64,000 nucleotides of DNA from a virus: positions 1 through 64,000 of the IMG/VR virus record IMGVR_UViG_3300046318_000439. One strand, 5' to 3'. The notes under the pieces are model-generated. The model saw only the letters and a program-made list of their open reading frames with translations. It searched no databases and was not told the DNA's origin. This document shows, piece by piece, positions 9,901 to 17,200 of this stretch. Position 1 is the first letter of the stretch; each line of letters begins with the position of its first letter. Position numbers and translations under genes: made by a program.

Positions 9901-10845
9901 GCATCTTCCAATTATGTGAGATGATCCTGCATCGATTGAAATAAAACATGATCTTTGTGTAGTGGTCGAGACTGCTGTATAGGTGAATCGCTGGCTAGAA
10001 AAAGCAGTGCTATCGAGTGTTGCTATTTGATTTGATTCAGTGAACACTCCACTTATCCCATTTGTGCCGAGCGCATTCGTCCCAATATGTAAATCGAATT
10101 GGTTTGGGTTATTCTCATAAAATACAATTTCCCATACCATATTAGGCGAGCCAAGAGTTCCACTTGTAGCTGCTGTACCTTCAAATCTAGCTCTATAAGT
10201 TCTATTTGGAGCCACGCCTTCAGTACCGAAATATATCCTTTGCCCTGAATTATCAGCGGCCGATATCATAATCTTTGGTAAGTTGGGATTGGACGCGGAT
10301 AAGCTAGAATAAACATTCGAACCGCTTCCAAATGTTATATAAGAATTAGTTCCTACCCAAAAACCACTATAAGAAATTCCATTAAATATAATATTCCATG
10401 GCACTGAACAAAACCAATACCCATCATCATTATTTCCAATAGGCGTTGTTGAAGATTCAAGGGACGCTGCCCCAATCAAGTTCTGGGGTATGCTAACACT
10501 TGAGTATGCACTCCCTGAAGTAGAAGTAATGGATACATCTTGTGGTAGTATTAAACAGTTTGGCATGTTATCAACTCTTGCCCTGCTTCCCCAAACTCTT
10601 GTCACACCATCTCTACCGATACCTCCGACGGCGTTTTTTCCCATACTGATTGAACACCAGTTGTTGAATTGTGCAGCTACTGGGGTAGGCGAACGAACAG
10701 CGCAAACAGCTCTATTATTGATACCCAATACCCCTTCACACGGAGTGTCACGATTTAACCCCCATGTGTATGCTACATCTTCAGTATTGCGGGGTTGTAT
10801 ATCGGTTGTTAAATTGGTGCCAGTAAATAGAGAGAATAATGGCAT
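6979..10845 (-). CDS. Giant RCC1-repeat tail protein, 21 repeats (three propellers' worth) with inserted domain
   Basis: 1288 residues beginning almost directly with a blade (VAYTWGLN...). I count 21 blade units, three times seven, ending in YSDWVCVNTG and a short Arg-rich tail. Between units 1 and 2 (about residues 95-305) sits a non-RCC1 domain with motifs DDGYWFCSVPWNIIFNG and GTNSYITFGSGS. It looks like a compact beta domain found in other phage and adhesive proteins, but I cannot name it firmly. Units 9-10 are degenerate (NTTWLTLN, missing the SPVSVVGG core), so not all blades are equally recent copies. Probably a large exposed tail protein. It has no collagen stalk and no adapter, so its attachment must differ from its neighbours. 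Confidence 0.87.
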   Translation of the reverse strand: MPLFSLFTGTNLTTDIQPRNTEDVAYTWGLNRDTPCEGVLGINNRAVCAVRSPTPVAAQFNNWCSISMGKNAVGGIGRDGVTRVWGSRARVDNMPNCLILPQDVSITSTSGSAYSSVSIPQNLIGAASLESSTTPIGNNDDGYWFCSVPWNIIFNGISYSGFWVGTNSYITFGSGSNVYSSLSASNPNLPKIMISAADNSGQRIYFGTEGVAPNRTYRARFEGTAATSGTLGSPNMVWEIVFYENNPNQFDLHIGTNALGTNGISGVFTESNQIATLDSTAFSSQRFTYTAVSTTTQRSCFISIDAGSSHIIGRCCTGTLWGWGNNYRGQLGDNTTTNKTSPVSVVGGFTDWCQASPGNYHNLGIRTNGTLWAWGDNFRGILGDGTTTSRSSPVSVVGGFTDWCQASAGTNHSLAVRTNGTMWAWGQNQHGQLGNNEGSIKPYRTMSPVSVVGGLTDWCWVGTGELNVLAQRTNGTLWAWGSNTNGRLGDGTTIGRSSPVSVVGGIVDWCYVSSGNGHHLAVRCNGTLWAWGVNWEGQLGDGTTNNRSSPISVVGGFTDWCQASAGSNHSLGLRTNGTLWAWGRNTLGELGNGTIGGTSSPVSVVGGFTDWCQVSAGGFHSIGLRTNGTAWTWGRGTEGQLGDNTTTNKSSPVSVIGGITNWRQVRAQCYSTAALTCDGKMWMFGNVLPLGDGGFSGRCSPTPVFGNTTWLTLNCSSSEYNTAAVRCDGSAFCWGGQYRCPTPFMEDFNDWCAISNENCYAVGIRCNGTMWTIGINNQGVGVLGVGDDIVFNKSSPVSVVGGFADWCQASAGGYHSLGLRTNGTLWAWGCNYHGRLGDCTLIDRSSPVSVVGGFTDWCQVSAGHKHSLGLRTNGTLWAWGYELFGGLGQACSILPVETSPVSVIGGYNDWCCIVAGSISHLAIRSNGTLWAWGAGRNRNLGMGNVCDITSPVSVLGGFTDWCQVVGGYHTLGLRSNGTLWAWGLNCDGQLGTNNDLYPLSPVSVVGGFTDWCSAAVTNKSSVAVRTNGTLWAWGSNSSGRLGDGTTTSRSSPVSVVGGFTDWCQVVAGYAHTIGVRCNGTLWTWGANNYGQLGDNTTISRSSPVSVIYGFGDWTHLAAGYSSTFVIKSDGTMWGWGYNYKGQLGDGTTTSRSSPVSVVGGFTDWCQVSSRYHTVGLRRNGTLWAWGSNEFSGALGNGETFINKSSPVSVIGGFTDWCQVKTGASTTMALKCDGTIWMWGDNFNNTCLGIGEFTSASSPLSITPYSDWVCVNTGSKSCTNIAIRRRCLI

Positions 10846-10848
10846 AAT

Positions 10849-11775
10849 TTATCCAAATGATGTGAGATGACCTAAGACAGTCCAGGCAGATCCTGTTCTT
10901 ACTAAATTGAAGCTGACGACATCTGTTTTGGTTGAGTTGCCACTAGGAGTGCTACCACCCTGCCATTTGATTGTCTGAGCCACTCCGTTTATTTGTATAG
11001 CTGTTGGAATATAGGCAATCACGCCTTGCGAGATAATAAGCGCAATTGACAAAGAACGATCGTTTGTTGTAGGCACGTTAGTAAAGTTTGCTGTAAAGTT
11101 ATCGGCTGCTGAACTGTGATACCAAACGGCACCTAATGTAAAATCATGATCTACAACACCTGTAGCTCCTGTTAGAGCATTCATTACCTCAAGCGTGCCT
11201 TCAAAAGTTACAATCTCTGTCCATGTTGTTGGGGATGAACCAGTATATCCTGTTATCCCTTGTGAACCACTGTATCCTTGCGAACCAGTATATCCTTGAG
11301 GACCAAACGTAGATGTTACTTGCCAAGTTGATCCATCGTAAATAAATTCAAACGTTGCACCGCCTAATGTTATTAAAACATCATCGGCGAATCCCTCTAT
11401 CGTACTGCCATTTCTTACAACGGTTAAGTTATTAATTTCAAAATCACTGCCATCTGTAATTTGTATATAGTGTCCAACTGTAGGACTTGATGGTAGGGTG
11501 ATATTAAAAGAACCCCCGCTAGTATCAGCAATTATTCTATCTTCTGTTGATGCTGTATAATTAGATGTTTTTACTGTCCATGGAGTGAAAGAACCAGCAG
11601 GTCCTAAACTACCTGTAAATCCAATAGAACCAGTATATCCTAACGATCCACGAGAACCAGTATAACCAACAACGGCACCAACCATTTCCCAACCATAGCC
11701 GTTATACTTCCAGGTTCTGGGACCTAGAGAATAGGTATCATTTAATACGGGGGATGAAGGGAAATCTAATGGCAT
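10849..11775 (-). CDS. Modular tail fibre with collagen-like segments
   Basis: 308 residues. The N-terminal cassette MPLDFPSSP...TWKYNGYGWEMVG is shared with two other proteins of this window (13687-14184 and 19862-20815) and probably is the attachment module. Two short Gly-X-Y stretches (near residues 37-60 and 157-180) flank a beta-rich domain with repeated IT, ITL and TV motifs (VKTSNYTASTEDRII...). A C-terminal beta domain of ~125 residues follows. The chain of stalk, domain, stalk and head is typical of phage tail fibres. Binding target unknown. A GATAAATA motif sits only six bases before the ATG and is discussed under rejected items. Confidence 0.7.
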   Translation of the reverse strand: MPLDFPSSPVLNDTYSLGPRTWKYNGYGWEMVGAVVGYTGSRGSLGYTGSIGFTGSLGPAGSFTPWTVKTSNYTASTEDRIIADTSGGSFNITLPSSPTVGHYIQITDGSDFEINNLTVVRNGSTIEGFADDVLITLGGATFEFIYDGSTWQVTSTFGPQGYTGSQGYSGSQGITGYTGSSPTTWTEIVTFEGTLEVMNALTGATGVVDHDFTLGAVWYHSSAADNFTANFTNVPTTNDRSLSIALIISQGVIAYIPTAIQINGVAQTIKWQGGSTPSGNSTKTDVVSFNLVRTGSAWTVLGHLTSFG

Positions 11776-11797
11776 ACCTTTATTTATCCTGTTTAAA

Positions 11798-13396
11798 TCA
11801 TATGATTACTACGTATGTGCTGCCAAAAGTGACAGGGGTTGAACTAAAGGTTAAATTCTCTGTTAATTCAACGAACGAAGCGTGGTTTGTAACTGTTGCA
11901 CCTTGAGTGGTGTTTACGGTAGTGCCATCAAAATAAAAATTACACACATATGGGGAAGCCATTGATTGAGTAGAGTTTGCCCATATCTCACATACAACAA
12001 TATCACCCTTTTGTGCACTAACAGCGCTTGTAGTAATACCAGTTATATGTTGAACTGTTATACCAGTGCCACCAGTACCGCCACCAAGAGATGCATTACC
12101 AGAATCTCTTACATAGCCAACAATTGTCCCTGTTCTTGGTCGCCACACATATATGTTAAGCGCGTTCACAGAAAATGCTGCAGCTGCTGAGTCAGCATTT
12201 TGAGCAGTGTTCAATATCATTGTGCCACCACCAACCGTTTGATTAGAATCCAACGGTAAAGTAGCAAACATGGCACAGAATTGTTGTTGTAGAGTAGAAA
12301 GAGATGCTGATGTAAGTGTTGTGTTTGTTTGAGCTGTACCTATTGAGGTATTCATCAAACGAAGTCTTGACATAGAAGTGTCAAATATACTTGTGCCATC
12401 AGAATCAGGTGTGGCTGTACTTAATTCAGAACCAACGGTCTCCCATGTAAGTCCCTTATCAGCTGACCTATACACCATCGACACACCACCGGTAGCATAA
12501 AGGTATGTGTTAGCTCCAGCACTCTCGCCAGGCCAAACAGCATATAATGTATTAACAGAGTCTGGTGTTGGATTTGGAGAAGGGGAACGTGTTGTCCATG
12601 TAGTACCATTTGTCGAAGTGAGTAATGCCCCTCCTGTTCCACTTACAACAAGGGTGTCGTCAACTTTTGTAATACCCCACACATTTTCAGCAAAACCCAC
12701 TGGTGCTCGAGGCGTCCATGTTGTACCATTTGTTGATGTTTCTATTAAGTCAACACCACCAGTAATAAACAACGATAGAGAAGAATCCCAATATATGTTG
12801 TAACGGCTGGCCGCACCGGATGTTGTGTTGGTCCACGTTCCAGCTGGATCTGACGTCGTCCATATAGCACCAGCACTACCTACCGCTACCCATAGGTTGA
12901 GTGTTGGAGAATAATCAACGCCAATCACGTTCGTAGCGGTGCCAATATTGCCACCACTCCAATTGATACCGTCTGTGGAGGTAAAAACACATCCTTGAAC
13001 TCCAGCTGCTGTATCTCCAACTACGACCCATATATTATTTTTATAACGAACTCGCTCTAAGAAACGTGCAGATGGGTCTGTGAATCGAAGTGTCCAGGTA
13101 ATACCATCTGCAGATGAATATATACGTCCTTGCGTATCGGCCATCACATATAACGAACCGCTGTAATATACATCTGATACAACGAAGTTTCCAGTTATTG
13201 TACAGTTATTCCAGTCCACACCATTTAATGAGTATTGCAGGGATCCGTTAGTAGGATTCGTATCTCCACCTACAAAATGCTTACCGCCTGCGTAGTATCC
13301 CGTGTAGTTAATAAGATTATTAACGCCTTGGTTGTACTTGCCAGTGAATGTAGCTCTATCATAGGCAGCATTATGTAAATATAATCTAGTTGCCAT
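11798..13396 (-). CDS. Exo-sialidase-like (BNR/YCF48-type) beta-propeller tail protein
   Basis: 532 residues. Residues ~35-325 contain repeated motifs of the kind S.NGxxW, SSADGITWTLRF, TSTDGINWSGG, TSTNGTTWTPR and SADKGLTWETVG. These are the Asp-box/BNR-like turns of a sialidase-type propeller. The C-terminal ~200 residues form a different beta domain (VYVWRPRTG-like and HASFVELTENL). No catalytic sialidase residues can be assigned, so a carbohydrate-binding role is as likely as hydrolysis. Its start overlaps the end of the cysteine-cluster protein by 11 bases, the same arrangement as in the paralogous pair at 21.5 kb. Confidence 0.7.
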   Translation of the reverse strand: MATRLYLHNAAYDRATFTGKYNQGVNNLINYTGYYAGGKHFVGGDTNPTNGSLQYSLNGVDWNNCTITGNFVVSDVYYSGSLYVMADTQGRIYSSADGITWTLRFTDPSARFLERVRYKNNIWVVVGDTAAGVQGCVFTSTDGINWSGGNIGTATNVIGVDYSPTLNLWVAVGSAGAIWTTSDPAGTWTNTTSGAASRYNIYWDSSLSLFITGGVDLIETSTNGTTWTPRAPVGFAENVWGITKVDDTLVVSGTGGALLTSTNGTTWTTRSPSPNPTPDSVNTLYAVWPGESAGANTYLYATGGVSMVYRSADKGLTWETVGSELSTATPDSDGTSIFDTSMSRLRLMNTSIGTAQTNTTLTSASLSTLQQQFCAMFATLPLDSNQTVGGGTMILNTAQNADSAAAAFSVNALNIYVWRPRTGTIVGYVRDSGNASLGGGTGGTGITVQHITGITTSAVSAQKGDIVVCEIWANSTQSMASPYVCNFYFDGTTVNTTQGATVTNHASFVELTENLTFSSTPVTFGSTYVVII

Positions 13397-13685
13397 TTAA
13401 ATAATTTCCACTCAACGTACATTCTGGAAAATGTTGTTTGATTTCAGGTCTGCAAGGATTATCAACACGAGCTTCTCCTGAGATGTTATAACAAGCTCCT
13501 GGTTCACCTGGTTGCTTTCCTTCCACCCAAGCTATTTCTGGATCATTAGCACCTACCTCACACAACCCACACTGGTTGCATGTTCCCAGTATCTCCCATT
13601 GCTCACCGCTAGTGGTTTCATATACCACACGCCCAGCCGTCTGCTCAATAATAAAGATATTAGGATCTCTAGTTGCTATTTTCAT
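13386..13685 (-). CDS. Small cysteine-cluster protein, YkgJ-like
   Basis: 99 residues. C36-x2-C39-G-x-C42 is followed by three further cysteines (GAC, NPC, PEC) in the order seen in YkgJ-type putative zinc- or iron-chelating domains. It is a shorter relative of the 123-residue protein at 21509-21880: both have an acidic 30-residue beta-type lead (VVYETTSGEQW versus VIFQNEEGLQL) before the cluster. Both overlap the next structural gene by 11 bases. Metal type and function are unknown. A virion cofactor-carrying piece or a partner needed to make the downstream tail protein are the two obvious options. Confidence 0.65.
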   Translation of the reverse strand: MKIATRDPNIFIIEQTAGRVVYETTSGEQWEILGTCNQCGLCEVGANDPEIAWVEGKQPGEPGACYNISGEARVDNPCRPEIKQHFPECTLSGNYLNGN

Positions 13686-13686
13686 A

Positions 13687-14184
13687 TTATGGTGTTGTTA
13701 CAATTTGTAGTGCTACAGTCACACGTGTCGCGTTGACTGGAGTTGGAGTTGCATTGACGCTAAATTGTATGATGTCGCCAGCTGTAAATGAAGTGAAGTT
13801 TGTCCAGTCGATTGTGGTATTAGCATTCTTTTGCGCTGAGGTCAATGTTGGACTTGTGCCACCCGAGTTGGTGAATGTAGGGAAGTTAGCATATGTTGCT
13901 TTCGATACATCTACTTTGACAGTACTTGAAGCGACATCAGAATAAATGTCCCACGACACGACGTTCGCATTGAAGTCTATCTGAACAAACCCTTTTGAGC
14001 CAGCTGTAACGACAGATCCACCACCATCAACAACAAAGTTAATTGTTCTTGTTTTTTCGTTTGGGGATGCAACAGCAACAGCCTGGCCTTCAAGCACCCA
14101 GGCACTACCATTATACCTCCACGTCTTACCACCAAACGTATATGTTTGGCTCGTGGCAGGGGATGTAGGAAAATCAATTGGCAT
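13687..14184 (-). CDS. Small tail protein with MPxDFP N-terminal cassette
   Basis: 165 residues. MPIDFPTSP...TWRYNGSAWVLEG is the same N-terminal cassette as in the genes at 10849 and 19862. It is followed by a ~130-residue all-beta domain (SKGFVQIDFNANVVSWDIYSD..., ending RVTVALQIVTTP). No collagen segment. Likely a short tail-attached adhesin or plug. An AATAAATA motif 23 bases upstream and an AAAAGG site before the ATG fit late expression. Confidence 0.6.
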   Translation of the reverse strand: MPIDFPTSPATSQTYTFGGKTWRYNGSAWVLEGQAVAVASPNEKTRTINFVVDGGGSVVTAGSKGFVQIDFNANVVSWDIYSDVASSTVKVDVSKATYANFPTFTNSGGTSPTLTSAQKNANTTIDWTNFTSFTAGDIIQFSVNATPTPVNATRVTVALQIVTTP

Positions 14185-14206
14185 AACTTAACCTTTTCAA
14201 TTTCTA

Positions 14207-14214
14207 TATTTATT
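14207..14214 (-). promoter_or_regulatory. T4-type late promoter-like motif
   Basis: The minus strand reads AATAAATA followed by TAG, one mismatch from TATAAATA. It is 23 bases upstream of the ATG at 14184 and overlaps the stop codon of the 1495-residue gene. Spacing matches the motif before 5491. Confidence 0.35.
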
Positions 14215-17200
14215 ATGCGGCGGTCTTGCCGCCAAAACCGTACGATGCATCAAACTCAATCATCGTTCCATTTATTGTACTGTCCGCAAATGTTGCACGT
14301 GAATAACCAGTAATAATTAGTCGCTCGCCAACAGCATGAACACTTGATGTGAAATCCGTAGCACCAGAACCAACTTGATACTTAGTCCACGTACCAGTTG
14401 TTAGATTCAAAATGCCTAAACACATATCTAACAATCCATATGTTTGTTGATCGTCGCTGAACGAGCCAGCAGAGGAACAAACAATACATATGTGTTCATT
14501 ATCGTCCATTAAAACACTTGGCTTGCCATTTTGCTCAAAAAACTCAGAGCTTGTACTACCAGTCTGATAGGCAGTTCCCCACGTTCCAGTTGAATAGTTA
14601 AACAACACAACACCGATGTCTTCAGTACCAGTGTTTGTTTGGTTACCTAAAGCACCATAACTTGAATAAACAACAGCAAGGGTATTAGCACCAAGATCAT
14701 GCACATTGACGCCTTTATCATCTAGACCAGAACCTATATTATAGTAGCTAGATGTTTCCGTGGTAGGATCAAATATTCCCAAGAATACATCATAACCTCC
14801 TTGGTTTGTGCCACCTAGGTTACCAGATGTTCTTCCAGTGTATGCAATTTTACCATTTGCTAGTTCACATAGTGCATATGTTTCTTCATCTAAACTTGTG
14901 CCATTTTGATAGTAATCAAATGTTTCGTTTACAGGATCAAACTCAAATATAATATAATCATAAACACCTGAAGTGCCTGTATTAGTCTTGCTAACATCTC
15001 CAGAAGTTTGACCGATGGCATATATTGTACCATCGCTTGCTTCAATTATATCATATCCAAATATATTTCCATCGTCGGCAGTGCCATCGCCAACTGTGCC
15101 TACTTGATAGAATTGGAATATGTCGCTAGTATAATTTAACTTAATGCCATTTAATCTATTTGTCAAATAATGTTCTGAATTTAAGTATGTCTGAATACTA
15201 TCTAAGTCAATATAACCCAACCAGAACATAAACACACCTGAAGGTCCATATGAACCATCATAAATGTTTGCTGTGAACCCATAATCATTTGTTTGGAAGT
15301 CATTAGACAAACTTGGGTTTTCAATAATGTTGATTGTTCCACCCATGCCACTATGACTACCACAACGATAGTATAATATATCCGGAGCGTCATGTGGTAC
15401 AGTAAATGTTAGCGTAACACCAGCAGTAGCTCCATTATTTGTCACGCCTTCGTTATAAGCGCCAGCTGAACCTACAGTATTGACTGATTTAATCCAGAAA
15501 GGATGGCTGCCTGTATAAGCCATCGTAAATGTGTAGGTACCACCTCGGGCTAACGTTAGTGTTGGATCTTGTGCGTTAACTAAATCACCACCATTGAAAA
15601 CATAGTTGTTGGTACCAGAGTTAGTGACGGTATAAGATGTACCAGTAAAGGGTGTGTATATGCCACCTGTTTGAACTAAGCTTGCTACTATGTCAGAAGG
15701 AGCGGTTTGACTAGAAGGATCTCCTGTGCCACTACTACCAGTTAAAGAAGTTGCTTGGTAAATATAAGGCACGCCAGGATTACCTTCAATGTGATACAAA
15801 CCAGTACCAAAACCACCTGTCCAACATCTGAACAAAACAGCATCACGCCCAAAACTATGGCTCTCACTCCATCCAACTGATACAATATTTTCTCCAGATG
15901 GATCTTTCCTTACAGCAACAAGACGCTCGTCCATATCATGCCCAAAAGCATTTTGCCAGAGCAGTGTACCCGCTAAACTGTACTTAGCCACAAATCCATC
16001 GTCCATGGCCATATTAGTTACACCGGATGCTGTAGTATATCCAACAACATGAACGCCAGTACTGTTAACTGCTAGAGAGTTAAATGCAGTAGTAGCTATT
16101 TTATTAGCCCATGTTTTAGTTAGCGTGTATGTACCAGAAGATTCTGTTATTTGGAAACGCATCGCGTATCCGCTTGTTCCTACGCTACCAGCTAATACAT
16201 ACTCATCAGCATCAACAATATCAATATCTCTAGCATAGCATGCAGTACCATCGGTGTAAGTTTGTACCCACTTAATCATTCGATCGGAGTCGTCAATTAC
16301 TCCCATACCAAACTTCATTGATGGCGTACCTGCACCATTATTACCAGCAAACAAGAATTGTCCGCCATTTGAATTGTTTGTATCTCTACGCAATCTGTTG
16401 ACTACAAGATTAGATACAGAGTTTTGTTCCAACACAACCCCATCATGATCTGTCACTACAAATATTGTAGATGTTCCTGATACGACAGAAAGTGTGAAGA
16501 AGTCAGTACCAGCTTTACGAGTAAGAGCAATGCTTGATGCATATTCTTCGCCTGCTGAACCATATACAGCAGCAAACTCCAAACGTCCTGTTGCGCAATT
16601 AGCTTTAATTAATAAAGCATCACTGCCACCTTCTCCAGCATTCGTTGTCTTGCCAGCTATAAACACATGCTCTTCTGCAGTATCGGCAACAAGAGAATAT
16701 GCTGTATCTACACCTAGTGCACCACCATCAAATGATGTTTGCCATACTAATTCGTAGTTGGCATTGAATTTCATTAATATGATATATCCAGCATCATGAT
16801 TACCGACAGCATACATGTTACCATTAGAATCAATAGCAACATCCACAAAATCCATCTGGTTAGATCCGTCCGTGAAGTTGCGGACAAACCCATGAACCTT
16901 CATATCCTTCTTTTCTACTAACTCACTCTTTGTGTAACCAGTCAGCCAGAGTTTTCTTGATGTTGGAGATTCGAATACACCAGTGATGTAATCATCGCCA
17001 GCACCTCCCCACGCAAAGTGATATGGTTCCTCGTTGGTGTTTGGAAACACACTAACTAATAAATCTCCACTCGTAGATGAAGTATCAAACCCATTAGCAG
17101 CTTGTGTTATTCTTCCGACAGCAACTCTTCTACCATCTGTTAATTCGATTCCTTGGTAGTAAAATTCTTCACCCCCAAGTATAGATTCTTTTCTATTAAT

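Larger units (their letters stand above)
5518..10845 (-). repeat. Tandem RCC1-coding DNA repeats, right block
   Basis: A further 28 units (7 + 21) in two genes, with the same near-constant coding core as the left block, e.g. codons for [15 protein letters not shown]. The near-constant parts are spaced about 150 bases apart. The block is broken by the collagen-like stalk at ~6620-6930 and by a non-repeat insertion at ~9930-10560. Confidence 0.88.

Noticed and set aside
1-10845. Diversity-generating retroelement
   Set aside because: Adhesin-type repeats with variable loops suggested it, but no reverse transcriptase, template repeat or adenine-biased variation was seen in the window.
1-10845. 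CRISPR or minisatellite for the ~150-base repeat series
   Set aside because: Units are continuous coding repeats of RCC1 proteins with no spacer structure.
11781-11788. GATAAATA on the minus strand before the gene at 10849-11775
   Set aside because: Only six bases from the ATG, so a T4-type start would leave no leader; it may be chance in an AT-rich gap.
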